Shown: one piece after another, positions 35,109 through 43,574 of the stretch
Layout of the letters: each line of letters starts with the position of its first letter
Position numbering within the stretch: position 1 is the stretch's first letter
Assembly: GCF_000349725.1 (NCBI RefSeq)
Contig: NZ_KB714685.1
Coordinates: 54,026 to 118,025 of the forward strand
DNA from: Ligilactobacillus pobuzihii E100301 = KCTC 13174
Lineage (GTDB): Bacteria; Bacillota; Bacilli; Lactobacillales; Lactobacillaceae
Length of the DNA: 64,000 nt
Direction: 5' to 3'
Program-made: the position numbers and the translations under genes
The notes under the pieces: generated by a model
Seen by the model: the letters and a program-made list of their open reading frames with translations, nothing else
What the model was told of the DNA's origin: nothing
Database searches by the model: none

Positions 35109-36401
35109 GTGGTAAAACGCAGAAAAAAAGAAGATATTTCAAGGCGCAGATCACAGCAAAAAACACGCTGGTATTCTATTAAGGATGAACAAGAACAACG
35201 TGAAACAAAAAAAGAGGATATAAAACTTCTGCCAGAGTTAGAAGATGATGAAAAGCTCTCTTTCAAAGAAAAGATCAGTCGAAAGATACGCTATCATCGA
35301 AAAGCTACGATCTCTACCTTGCTTATTACGGCAGTGTGTTTATTTACAGGTGCCTGGCTGACCGATTATTTACATAATTCGGTGTTTGTTGCTAAAGATT
35401 CAATTCCATTGACAAGTAAAAAATCAGATAAACTTCAAATGACTTTTGTTGGTGATATCATGATGGACCGTGGTAACTATAAAAAAGGACAACATGGCGG
35501 TTATGATCAATTTTTTTCACATAGTAAGAACTTATGGAAAGATTCTGATTTAACGATCGGTAACTTGGAATCCACAGTTTTGAATGGCTCTAAGGGATAC
35601 AAGAAGAATCCTGATAAAAACATTCATTTAAAAATGAGTACTGATGGGCTGAACGCAATCAATAAGGCTGGCTTTACTACCATGGGATTGGCCAATAATC
35701 ATATCAGTGATTTTGGGCATAAAGGAATGGATAATACGCTCAAGACATTTAATGATCGTAATATGGATCATGTAGGACTTGGTCGAGATGCTTCAAATGG
35801 CTTAAGTTATCAAATATATAATGTCGATGGTATCAAAGTTAGTTTCGTTGCTGTTACGGATATTATACCTAAAAACACGAGCTTTAAGTCTAACGAGGCC
35901 GGAGCTTTAACTACGCGAAATAATGATTATTTAAATCTGGTACAAGAAGCCTCGGCTCAATCTGATTACACCGTAGTTTACTCACATTGGGGACATGAAA
36001 ATGGCCTTAATGTAACCGATCGGCAAAGGGAATTGGGCCATAAATTGACGGATGCAGGTGCAGATGTTGTTGTAGGAATGCATGGGCATGTACTTCAACC
36101 TGTAGAGAAGTATAAAAATGGTCTGATATTATATGGAATGGGTAACTTCGTATTTGAACAGGAACAATCACGTGAGAAAGATTCCGTTGTTGCCAACATG
36201 CGTATGAATAAGGACGGCAGAATGGAACTGGAACTGGTGCCAATGAGAATTAAAGATGGTGTCCCTGCAGTCACGAAGAATCCATTTTTCAAAAGAAGAA
36301 TTTATCACCAATTAGATAAGAATTTAGATAAATCAAATTATGAAAAGCTTTCTAATTCTTTGTTGATCAAGAATTTCGGATATCAATATAAAGTTAAATA
36401 G
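35109..36401 (+). CDS. pgsA: Poly-gamma-glutamate synthesis protein PgsA/CapA
   Basis: A 430-residue membrane-anchored metallophosphoesterase-like protein. Basic cytoplasmic N-terminus of about 75 residues, one transmembrane segment (about 78-97), then the CapA domain: MTFVGDIMMDRG, LTIGNLESTVLNG, GLANNHISDFGHKGMDNTLK, VYSHWGHENG, VVGMHGHVLQPVE and LILYGMGNFVFEQ. It is needed for chain elongation or export in Bacillus. GTG 35109 follows AAGGAGAG. The long basic N-terminus is unlike the short one of B. subtilis PgsA. Confidence 0.92.
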   Translation: MVKRRKKEDISRRRSQQKTRWYSIKDEQEQRETKKEDIKLLPELEDDEKLSFKEKISRKIRYHRKATISTLLITAVCLFTGAWLTDYLHNSVFVAKDSIPLTSKKSDKLQMTFVGDIMMDRGNYKKGQHGGYDQFFSHSKNLWKDSDLTIGNLESTVLNGSKGYKKNPDKNIHLKMSTDGLNAINKAGFTTMGLANNHISDFGHKGMDNTLKTFNDRNMDHVGLGRDASNGLSYQIYNVDGIKVSFVAVTDIIPKNTSFKSNEAGALTTRNNDYLNLVQEASAQSDYTVVYSHWGHENGLNVTDRQRELGHKLTDAGADVVVGMHGHVLQPVEKYKNGLILYGMGNFVFEQEQSREKDSVVANMRMNKDGRMELELVPMRIKDGVPAVTKNPFFKRRIYHQLDKNLDKSNYEKLSNSLLIKNFGYQYKVK

Positions 36402-36415
36402 AGAAGGGGAATTTT

Positions 36416-38080
36416 ATGAAGTATCTAAAAATGATAGGTAGTTTTCTGCTGATTGGAATTGGGATACTGTTATTATTTACCTTGCCGGGGTTTATTTCCT
36501 CAATGAATTCAGGCGACGGTGACGATGGTTCCTCTTTTACCGCAAAAATCGCAGATAAAATGCCTTGGAAGAAAAAAGATGAAAACACACATAGTACAAA
36601 ATATGCAGTATCAACGTCGAGCACTTATGCAACAAAAGTTGGTGAAAAGGTATTAAAGGATGGCGGTAATGCGGTTGATGCTGCTGTCGCCGTATCTTAT
36701 GCACTTGCACTGACAGAACCATATGCTTCCGGGCTTGGTGGTGGCGGCGGAATGATTATTTATGATCCGAAAAAAGATGAATATCAGGGAATTGATTATC
36801 GTGACAGTGCACCAGTTTCCTCGGATGAAATGTCTTCGCCGACAGCTGTACCAACCTTTGTCAAAGGGATGGACTATGCAAGCAAGAACTATGGGACTAA
36901 ATCGATGGGGGATATGATCGAACCTTCGATCCAGTTAGGTAAAGATGGCTTTAAAGTTTCTCCTGTGTTCTCAACTTATATTGGGATCTACAAATATTTC
37001 TTGGATGATAATTCTGATTATAAAAATGATTCTGGAAACTTGTTGTCTAAGGGCGAAGTAATGCATCCTAAAAAAATGGTCAAAACTTTAGAAGCAGTTA
37101 AAGAAAATGGTCCAGATGCATACTATACTGGAAAAAATGCTGATGAGATCGTTAATAACACTACCCTAACTAAAAAGGACCTAGAATCTGCTCGAGTTGA
37201 AAATGCAAAACCAACTACTACTAAAATTAATGGTAATGAATTTGCCACACTTCCAGCACCATTTTCTGGTGTAACGATGCTGCAGATGCTTAAGATGGCT
37301 AATACTACCAACTTGGTCGACCCCAAGGCGGATCCAGATGGTTATCTAAAGGATTATAAGAAGATAAAGCGTCTGGCATACGCTGACCGTGTTAAAAATA
37401 TGAGTGACCCTAAATTCAATGATGTTGACTCACAGTCGATGGTTTCTGATGATTATGTTGATCAGATCATTAGAAATAATGTGACGAAAACACCTGCTGG
37501 TCAACAAGAAGAAGATAGTAATAACACGACCCATTTTTCTATTGTCGACTCAGATGGGATGACAGTGTCAGTAACTAATACTTTAGGTAATTTTTATGGT
37601 TCTGAAATTGAAACAGGCGGCTTCTATTTGAATGCTGCTAACCGTTTATTCTCACCAAGTAATGTCGGTATGAATAAATATGAAGCAGGTAAAAAGCCAC
37701 GTAACTTTACTTCTCCAACGATCATTCAAACAAAGGATAACAATACGATCGGCCTAGGAACTCCAGGTGGTAATATGATCCCTGAGTTTATGTTCCAAAC
37801 AATAACCGACCGTTTGAAATTTGGAACTGACTTTAAGTCTGACATTGAAAAGAACCGTTTGTACTTGACTAAGGAAAATCAGTTTATATTTGAAGATAAT
37901 TCTAAACGTAAAGATTACCTTCCATTTGACGAGGTTAAAGAAGTACCATATACAAAGAAACGTAGTGACGAGTACTTCGGCTCAATGCAAATCGTTGAAC
38001 GGAATAATGACAATGGTAAGACACATGCATATTATGATACACGTCGTAACGGATCAGCTAAGGTCAGTGATAATGACTAA
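36416..38080 (+). CDS. Membrane-anchored gamma-glutamyltransferase (CapD/GGT family)
   Basis: A 554-residue Ntn-hydrolase. N-terminal membrane anchor (about 5-25, GSFLLIGIGILLLFTLPGF). GGT motifs: GGNAVDAAVAVSYALALTEP at about 85-104, GLGGGGGMIIYD, and the autoprocessing site NNTTHFSIVDSDGMTVSVT near residue 371, with the first Thr of TTHFS as the nucleophile after self-cleavage. ETGGFYLNAANRLFS and TSPTIIQ match the small subunit. In Bacillus anthracis CapD anchors poly-gamma-glutamate to peptidoglycan; in B. subtilis GGT degrades it. Position as last gene of the pgs set and the membrane anchor favour attachment or chain-length control here (inference). Followed by a terminator. Confidence 0.9.
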   Translation: MKYLKMIGSFLLIGIGILLLFTLPGFISSMNSGDGDDGSSFTAKIADKMPWKKKDENTHSTKYAVSTSSTYATKVGEKVLKDGGNAVDAAVAVSYALALTEPYASGLGGGGGMIIYDPKKDEYQGIDYRDSAPVSSDEMSSPTAVPTFVKGMDYASKNYGTKSMGDMIEPSIQLGKDGFKVSPVFSTYIGIYKYFLDDNSDYKNDSGNLLSKGEVMHPKKMVKTLEAVKENGPDAYYTGKNADEIVNNTTLTKKDLESARVENAKPTTTKINGNEFATLPAPFSGVTMLQMLKMANTTNLVDPKADPDGYLKDYKKIKRLAYADRVKNMSDPKFNDVDSQSMVSDDYVDQIIRNNVTKTPAGQQEEDSNNTTHFSIVDSDGMTVSVTNTLGNFYGSEIETGGFYLNAANRLFSPSNVGMNKYEAGKKPRNFTSPTIIQTKDNNTIGLGTPGGNMIPEFMFQTITDRLKFGTDFKSDIEKNRLYLTKENQFIFEDNSKRKDYLPFDEVKEVPYTKKRSDEYFGSMQIVERNNDNGKTHAYYDTRRNGSAKVSDND

Positions 38081-38146
38081 TTTTGATTGATTATTTGTTA
38101 AGTGCTAAATAGTAGTTTGAAATAAGTAATGTGATTTTACTTGTGG

Positions 38147-38176
38147 GAATTCTATCGAAAGGTAGGATTCTTTTTT
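38147..38176 (+). terminator. Terminator of the poly-gamma-glutamate operon
   Basis: GAATTCTAT (38147-38155) pairs with GTAGGATTC (38162-38170) including G-U pairs; TTTTTTG follows. Confidence 0.75.
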
Positions 38177-38197
38177 GTTTTTATTATGTATTTACTG

Positions 38198-38362
38198 CGA
38201 GACCGGAACAAAAGTTGTTTTGAAGCCGGTGTGTAACGTCGTTTACGCCATTTTTGGCCGTAGCAAAGTGCAAGACAGGAATGGCATGAAATGAGTTCAA
38301 CTATTAAGTGCCCCATAACTGTTAGACATAAAAGATAACAGTTATGGGGCACTTGGCTATGA
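38198..38362 (-). repeat. Intergenic palindromic repeat, copy E (reverse orientation, diverged)
   Basis: Contains GTTTTGAAGCC, GTGTAACG, a CGTAGCAAAG segment and a terminal hairpin in the same order as the other copies read backwards. Its hairpin AGTGCCCCATAACTGTTA (38307-38324) pairs perfectly over 18 bases with 38336-38353. The hairpin sequence is unrelated to that of the other copies although the pairing is kept. It lies after the poly-gamma-glutamate operon. Confidence 0.6.
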
Positions 38363-38489
38363 TGTTTTTACTTCAGAGTTATTTGTTTTTTAACGATAGT
38401 TTTATTTAGGATTCCGTCTAAAAAAACGTGAGATGTTTCTATGAATTGACCAATAACGCTCGAATTAACAATACTAAGTCAGATAAAAT

Positions 38490-38531
38490 TATGTAAATAA
38501 AACCACGAGAATGTAGTGAAACTCGTGGTTT
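38490..38531 (-). terminator. Terminator-like hairpin (minus strand)
   Basis: AAACCACGAG (38500-38509) and CTCGTGGTTT (38522-38531) are perfect complements; read on the minus strand it is followed by TTATTTAC. It probably ends leftward transcripts from the binding protein gene at 38787-39695. Confidence 0.6.
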
Positions 38532-38675
38532 AGAACAGGTTACATAGGAAAACAATTTGTGGCAATTGTTCCTGTTCCTACCCGTTACCATACCAGCATT
38601 AGTCTGTTTTTTTAACTAATTTGCTTAGTGCCTTAGATAGTGACCGCTATGTGACTTTTGATTGAAAACAAAAAA

Positions 38676-38779
38676 GGGGAGCTGGGACATAACTAGCTGT
38701 CTAGTTCTAAAAGATTGAAGCCTTACTGCAATCGTCGTTACAAATCGGCTTCAAAACATCTTTTATCACATTCTCCCAG
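38676..38779. repeat. Intergenic palindromic repeat, copy A (short form)
   Basis: GGGGAGCTGGGACATAACTA, then AAAAGATTGAAGCC, then CGTTACAAATCGGCTTCAAA and ATCTTTTAT-CACATTCTCCC. It keeps the outer and GAAGCC/GGCTTC stems but lacks the first hairpin and the CGTAGC-containing apical part present in copies C and D. It sits between convergent transcription units. Confidence 0.75.
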
Positions 38780-38786
38780 TAATATT

Positions 38787-39695
38787 TTAATTTTTCAAAT
38801 CTTCGATCGAATTAATATCTTTCATATAAGTTGGTACGGCTAACCCAATACGTGCATTTGGCAAGTTGACTCGAACTTCATCGACTTGGCCTTGATATTT
38901 TTTAGCATAAGCACCGTGACTAACCGGCAACTGGGCGACAAGTGTTGCGTCCACTTCTTTGGATGCTAGTGCCTGCCACATGATCGAAACGTCTAGCTGT
39001 TGCGTTGTTGCCTTATACCCTTTTTGTTCAAGCAGATTTTTAACGACAGACGTGACTGCACGCTCATAATCGTAAGGTGTATAAACTAATTTGATTTTTT
39101 CACCATGGCCAGTAGGCACACCTGCAAGAAATTGTTGCACTTTTTTAGGATGCTTCTTGATATATTGCTTGGCGGCTTTGTCAGAATTCATGCCGTCATT
39201 GATTTTTAACATGGTCGAATATGAATCACTGATCGTCCAATGAAAATTTTGTAATAGCTTGTAAGCCCCAGAATTGTCATCTTTCAGACCATTTCTAGCC
39301 ACCGTGCTGAAATGTTGTACTTTACCAAAAACGTTCTTGGGATCTTTGAGCCATTTCATATCATATTTAGCGAACATCCAGTGAGGCTGAAAGGCCGTAA
39401 CAACAATTGGTTCTCTATTAGCGTAGGATTTTCCTAAGGTGCTGACCATTGCTGCAGTCGAACTAGGCATTAGTTGCCAGTTCTTTTCCTTTAGTCCGTA
39501 AGCTGACAACATCTTTTTAGCTTTGCCCATTTCACCTGATGAAGCGTCGATCCCAGTTACGGTATAATTCAACTGTGAACCTAAGCTTTTATCAGGGTCA
39601 TATTTTTGTGATTGCTGGTTACTACAAGAAACTAGCAGTAAAGATGTTAACGCTGCCAATACTACCGACAATATCTTGTCAGTTTTACGTTTCAA
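38787..39695 (-). CDS. Glycine-betaine/proline-type substrate-binding lipoprotein, circularly permuted
   Basis: About 302 residues, secreted lipoprotein: signal peptide with lipobox LLVSC, Cys24. It belongs to the OpuAC family. The order of halves is reversed relative to the common arrangement: GSQLNYTVTGID, EPIVVTAFQPHWMFAKYDMK and NFHWTISD (usually the second lobe) come first, and KIKLVYTPYDYERAV ... VSHGAYAKKYQGQVDEV ... INSIEDLKN (usually the first lobe) come last. Such domain dislocation has been described for the OpuA binding domain of Lactococcus. It binds betaine or a similar compatible solute. No ATPase or permease gene is beside it, so it is an orphan binding protein. TTG 39695 lies after GGAGG; the longer frame would start before that site. 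Confidence 0.82.
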   Translation of the reverse strand: MKRKTDKILSVVLAALTSLLLVSCSNQQSQKYDPDKSLGSQLNYTVTGIDASSGEMGKAKKMLSAYGLKEKNWQLMPSSTAAMVSTLGKSYANREPIVVTAFQPHWMFAKYDMKWLKDPKNVFGKVQHFSTVARNGLKDDNSGAYKLLQNFHWTISDSYSTMLKINDGMNSDKAAKQYIKKHPKKVQQFLAGVPTGHGEKIKLVYTPYDYERAVTSVVKNLLEQKGYKATTQQLDVSIMWQALASKEVDATLVAQLPVSHGAYAKKYQGQVDEVRVNLPNARIGLAVPTYMKDINSIEDLKN

Positions 39696-39929
39696 AAAAA
39701 TACCTCCAAACAAGGTTTATATATTTAATGTTATTTAAATTTTAACGTACAATTAGATGCTTGTTAAATAATTAACATATACAGAAACCATGACTTCATG
39801 TAGGATCAGTAGTGTGTATTTATTCGAAGTTTTAGACGCTTTACTTAAAATTTCGATTTATGGAAAATCTGTTAAAGTACGGTATAATGTACACAGATTA
39901 AAAATTACCAAAAAAGGAGGTTAAATAAT

Positions 39930-40397
39930 TTGTTAATAGTTATAGTAGCGGCTGTTTTACTAGTTGTTTCTCTCATACGGCGGGTTTATTTTCAGTCGCA
40001 GTTAGAACAAAAAGCTAAATATAATTTTTCTCCTGTTTTGGGTGGTATGATCTTATTAGGCTTTTTGACTCCGTTAATGCGTGAATTTGGTAGATCATTG
40101 ATTTTTTTGATGACAATGTCTGCCTTAGTGATTTTAACTTTTATTGCTGGACGTAATGGATTAACTGAGCGTGGGGTGTTGTTGCCGAAATTGCTTACGA
40201 AGATATTAGACTTCCAAAATATAATCAAGGTCAATTTGAAACCTTTGGATATTAACCAACAAAGCGATGTTGTGGTTGCGACTTTTGTCGAAAAGAAAAC
40301 AAAACGGCAATATGCCTTAGTTTTTGAAATGTCGCTGAATGAATTGATGAGTTTCTTAAAAAGTAAATTACCATCTGAAGCACAAATCGAAACGTAA
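39930..40397 (+). CDS. Small membrane protein, function unknown
   Basis: A 155-residue protein. Hydrophobic segments at about 2-16, 35-50 and 58-78, followed by a soluble C-terminal domain of about 75 residues (NIIKVNLKPLDINQQSDVVV, KRQYALVFEMSLNELMSFLK) that resembles the tail of membrane proteins of unknown function in lactobacilli (DUF5673-like by eye, unverified). Start is TTG 39930 behind AAAGGAGG. Monocistronic between the orphan binding protein and the pRiA4b-like gene. No function proposed. Confidence 0.6.
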   Translation: MLIVIVAAVLLVVSLIRRVYFQSQLEQKAKYNFSPVLGGMILLGFLTPLMREFGRSLIFLMTMSALVILTFIAGRNGLTERGVLLPKLLTKILDFQNIIKVNLKPLDINQQSDVVVATFVEKKTKRQYALVFEMSLNELMSFLKSKLPSEAQIET

Positions 40398-40496
40398 AAG
40401 ACTGCTTTTATGCTAAAACCGTGAAGTAGACCAATTAGTCAACTTCATGGTTTTTCTTTTACAAATGGTATATATAAATGTGAGGAGTGAAATGAT

Positions 40497-41044
40497 ATGG
40501 TTAAAAAAGAGTTTATCAATTTAGGGCTGATCTAAAGGCTATTAAGCCCGCAATGTGGCGTCGATTTCAGGCGTCTGAAAATGAAACGATGCAGGAGTTA
40601 GCGCTAAGAGTAATGTGGATTTTTGATTTTCTTGAAGACAACTGGTATTCATTGACGGAATTATCCGGTGACCAGTTTAAGCGTGAATATCACAAAAAGC
40701 AAAAAGAATTGCAAGCTGCTGGGAAGGATGCTGGCCCTAAGATCACACCGCTTGATCCTCGTATGAAAAATATATCTTATGTAATGGAAAAACAAAGTGC
40801 GGCTGATTTAAAAGACTGGACACCAAATATTGTTAAGCCAGGTCAGACGCGCTTAAAAGAAAGACAAGCTCAAGCTGATACGAAGTTGCCACGGGTCTTA
40901 AAAGGAAAAGGGCATGGAGTGATGGGGGTCTTAGACATTGAAGACTTGAAACAGATGGTCGAAGATGATTTGGTTGACATGGACGACTTTGATTTAGAAG
41001 ATCTGAACTATGCGATCAAAGGAATTGAGTGGCAAGTTAAGTAG
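40497..41044 (+). pseudogene. pRiA4b ORF-3-like protein, frameshifted near the start
   Basis: The product reads YQFRADLKAIKPAMWRRFQA and continues to the stop at 41042-41044, matching the plasmid pRiA4b ORF-3 family start (YQFKVxLxxIKPxIWRR). The ribosome site (GAGGAG, 40481-40486) and ATG 40497 begin MVKK in another frame. One extra A in the six-A run at 40503-40508 would join them into MVKKRVYQFRADLK. So the gene carries a one-base deletion in a homopolymer, or relies on slippage, or the assembly is wrong at this base. As read, only an internal start at ATG 40553 without a ribosome site would give 163 residues. Family function is unknown; homologues occur near mobile elements. Confidence 0.7.
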
Positions 41045-41045
41045 G

Positions 41046-41076
41046 AAGATGGTTGTTTGGAAGACCATCTTTTTTT
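41046..41076 (+). terminator. Terminator of the pRiA4b-like gene
   Basis: AAGATGGT (41046-41053) pairs with ACCATCTT (41064-41071), followed by T. Confidence 0.85.
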
Positions 41077-41137
41077 GTCAGCTAAATTTGGAGTATAATA
41101 AAAACCGTTGAATAATAATTTATTGGAGGTTTTTGAA

Positions 41138-42073
41138 GTGAAAGTTGCAATTGCAGGTGCAGGGGCAATGGGTAGTCGTTTTGGAATGATGTTAGCACAA
41201 GGCGGCAATGATGTAACTTTGATCGATGGTTGGCTTGCACATATCAAAGCGATTCAAGAAAATGGTTTACAGGCTAACTATAATGGTAAAAATGTCTCAG
41301 TACATTTACCAGTTAAATTACAGTCAGAGGTTGACTCCACAGAAAAGTTTGATTTGGTGATCATTTTTACTAAGTCAATGCAACTAGCACAGATGTTAAG
41401 TGATATCCAAGGTGTGCTCGGACAGAAAACAAAAGTGTTGTGTTTGCTGAATGGTTTAGGACACGTGGAAACTCTAGAAAAATATGTACCGCGTGAAAAT
41501 ATATTCTTAGGAAACACTATGTGGACTGCTGGCTTGGAGGGTCCAGGAAAAGTTAAGCTGTTTGGTTTTGGTTCTGTTGAATTACAAAATGTGGGTGAAA
41601 GAAAAGAAGAAGATGCTAAACAAATAGCTGACTTTCTGTCACAGTCTGGTTTAAATGCAAGCTACTCAGATAATATTTTGTATTCAATCTATCGTAAAGC
41701 TTGTGTCAACGGCACAATGAACTGCTTGACTACATTGTTGGACTGCAACATGGGGCAATTTGGCGCAACCAGTACAGCTCACCAGATCGTAGTTAAGATC
41801 GTGAATGAGTTTGCGGCGGTCGCCAAAGTTGAAAAGATCAACTTAGATGTCTCTGAGCTGGTTAAACACGTTGAATCATGTTATGATCCATCAGTTGCTG
41901 ATCATTATCCGTCCATGTATCAAGATTTGATTCAAAATAAGCGTAAAACAGAGATCGACTATATTAATGGTGCCATCTCTCGCAAAGGTCAAAAATATGG
42001 TGTACCGACACCATACTGTGACTTACTGACAGCTATGATCCATGCTAAAGAAGAATTATTAGAGGCTAAATAA
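41138..42073 (+). CDS. 2-dehydropantoate 2-reductase (ketopantoate reductase family)
   Basis: About 311 residues. It reduces 2-dehydropantoate with NADPH in pantothenate/CoA synthesis, or a related 2-oxo acid. N-terminal Rossmann motif VAIAGAGAMGSRFGMMLAQGG, then FTKSMQL and LLNGLGHVETL of the PanE/ApbA family; the C-terminal helical domain has KACVNGTMNCLTTLLDCNMG with the conserved Lys, and SMYQDLIQNKRKTEIDYING with the substrate-binding segment. GTG 41138 follows GGAGGT; the longer frame from 41108 would start before that site. Other pantothenate genes are absent nearby. Own terminator. Confidence 0.9.
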   Translation: MKVAIAGAGAMGSRFGMMLAQGGNDVTLIDGWLAHIKAIQENGLQANYNGKNVSVHLPVKLQSEVDSTEKFDLVIIFTKSMQLAQMLSDIQGVLGQKTKVLCLLNGLGHVETLEKYVPRENIFLGNTMWTAGLEGPGKVKLFGFGSVELQNVGERKEEDAKQIADFLSQSGLNASYSDNILYSIYRKACVNGTMNCLTTLLDCNMGQFGATSTAHQIVVKIVNEFAAVAKVEKINLDVSELVKHVESCYDPSVADHYPSMYQDLIQNKRKTEIDYINGAISRKGQKYGVPTPYCDLLTAMIHAKEELLEAK

Positions 42074-42088
42074 ATACCAGATACTTTG

Positions 42089-42125
42089 AAAGTCACGTCT
42101 AAAAATCAAGTGGACGTGACTTTTT
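42089..42125 (+). terminator. Terminator of the ketopantoate reductase gene
   Basis: AAAGTCACGTC (42089-42099) and GACGTGACTTT (42113-42123) are perfect complements with a T run. Confidence 0.9.
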
Positions 42126-42288
42126 GTGGATAAGTCACTATCGGTAAAAGAAAAAGGACGTCTTAATTTTGTTAAATGTACTCTATTTTAAGCGAAATTT
42201 TACGAACAAATAGTGTATACTATAAGGTAACAGGCAACATAATACGGATGATTTAAGGACTCAAGCTTGCAGAAAGGGAGATTTTTAA

Positions 42289-43065
42289 TTGAGATTTGAA
42301 AAAATGGTCGATTTACATTGTCATATTTTACCAGGGATAGATGATGGTTCGCCTAATTTAGAAAATTCCCTACAGTTGGCTAATGAAGCAGTGCGTGACG
42401 GTGTGACCCATATTTTAGCCACACCGCATCACTTAGATAATGACTACGTCAATCATGCTAATGATGTGATCCAGGCGGTTGATATGTTTCAAACCGAGTT
42501 GGATAGTCGGAAGATCCCGCTGACTATTTTTCCAAGTCAGGAAGTCCATATTAATGGTGATCTAGTTGACCACTATGATGATCTGTTAGGGATCGATGAA
42601 ACTAAAAAATATATGTTACTCGAATTTCCGCACGGGGAAGTACCACACTACGCTGACCGCTTGATCTTTGATTTGAAAAAACAAGGAACAACGCCAGTGA
42701 TCGTGCACCCTGAACGTAATAAGGGGATTCAAAATGATTTGAATTTATTATATAGTTTTATTCAAAATGGTGCTTTAGCCCAGGTGACAGCTACCAGTTA
42801 TATGGGTGGTTTTGGTGACCATGTTAAAAAAATTGCACATCAATTAGTTGAAAATAATTTGGTTCAGATCGTGTCTTCTGATGCCCATGCATTGCAAGGC
42901 AGAAAGTTTGTCTTGGGTGAAGCACTGGGTAAAATTGCGGATGATTTTGGTGAAGATAAGGCAAGAGAGTTTGAACAAAATGCTGAAAACTTGATCAATG
43001 GTGAATATGTGACCGCCCATGATTATTCACCGATCAAGAAAAAGAAAAGGTTCTTGTTCTTTTAA
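42289..43065 (+). CDS. PHP-family tyrosine-protein phosphatase (CpsB/YwqE-like)
   Basis: A 258-residue metal-dependent phosphatase that removes phosphate from tyrosine kinases controlling capsule and exopolysaccharide synthesis. The start MVDLHCHILPGIDDGSPNL carries the HxH metal site; TPHHLDNDYV, SQEVHINGDLV, VIVHPERNK and VSSDAHAL supply the other His/Asp/Glu ligands. No matching kinase (CpsC/CpsD) gene is in the window. TTG 42289 is 9 bases from AAAGGGA; ATG 42304 is the alternative. The 3' end is 31 bases before the XRE gene. Confidence 0.9.
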   Translation: MRFEKMVDLHCHILPGIDDGSPNLENSLQLANEAVRDGVTHILATPHHLDNDYVNHANDVIQAVDMFQTELDSRKIPLTIFPSQEVHINGDLVDHYDDLLGIDETKKYMLLEFPHGEVPHYADRLIFDLKKQGTTPVIVHPERNKGIQNDLNLLYSFIQNGALAQVTATSYMGGFGDHVKKIAHQLVENNLVQIVSSDAHALQGRKFVLGEALGKIADDFGEDKAREFEQNAENLINGEYVTAHDYSPIKKKKRFLFF

Positions 43066-43096
43066 GCAACTTAAAACGATAGGTGGGGTGAGTGAA

Positions 43097-43504
43097 ATGT
43101 TTCCAGTCAGATTAAGAGCTTTGAGGCAAGGTCGTGGTTTATCATTGCCTGGTTTAGCTAAAGAATTGAATAAGGTGATGAGTAAAGCTGAAGACCGAAA
43201 AAATACCGGACATCAAATTGGGAGTTGGGAACGCGGCGTAAATACACCGTCATACATTGAAGTAGTGAAATTAGCCGATTATTTTAATGTGTCTTTGGAT
43301 TTTTTGATTGGTCGCGATTATGATGATTTTGAAATTGAAGACATCTTCGCGTCAAATTCACGCTTGCGTTTTAACGGTAAAACTTTGAATAAAGGCGATC
43401 GTAATGCAGTTTATGGGATGATCAAGGGCTATTTGCGTGCTAAGTATCCACCCAGAGATGATGAAGAACAAGACCCTGACCAAGTGACTTTACCTTTAGA
43501 ATAA
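43097..43504 (+). CDS. XRE-family transcriptional regulator
   Basis: A 135-residue protein with an N-terminal Cro/C1 helix-turn-helix (residues 4-70: LRALRQGRGLSLPGLAKELN and GHQIGSWERGVNTPSYIEVV), then LADYFNVSLDFLIGRDYDDF, the typical end of HTH_3 repressors, and an acidic tail of about 55 residues. It follows the CpsB-like phosphatase closely and may be co-transcribed. ATG 43097 follows AGGTGGGG. Target unknown. Confidence 0.82.
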   Translation: MFPVRLRALRQGRGLSLPGLAKELNKVMSKAEDRKNTGHQIGSWERGVNTPSYIEVVKLADYFNVSLDFLIGRDYDDFEIEDIFASNSRLRFNGKTLNKGDRNAVYGMIKGYLRAKYPPRDDEEQDPDQVTLPLE

Positions 43505-43574
43505 TTAATGATTTTGCATAAATAGTTATGGTAAAATCTAATCTAACAAATAAACTACAGAGAGGAAATATTGA

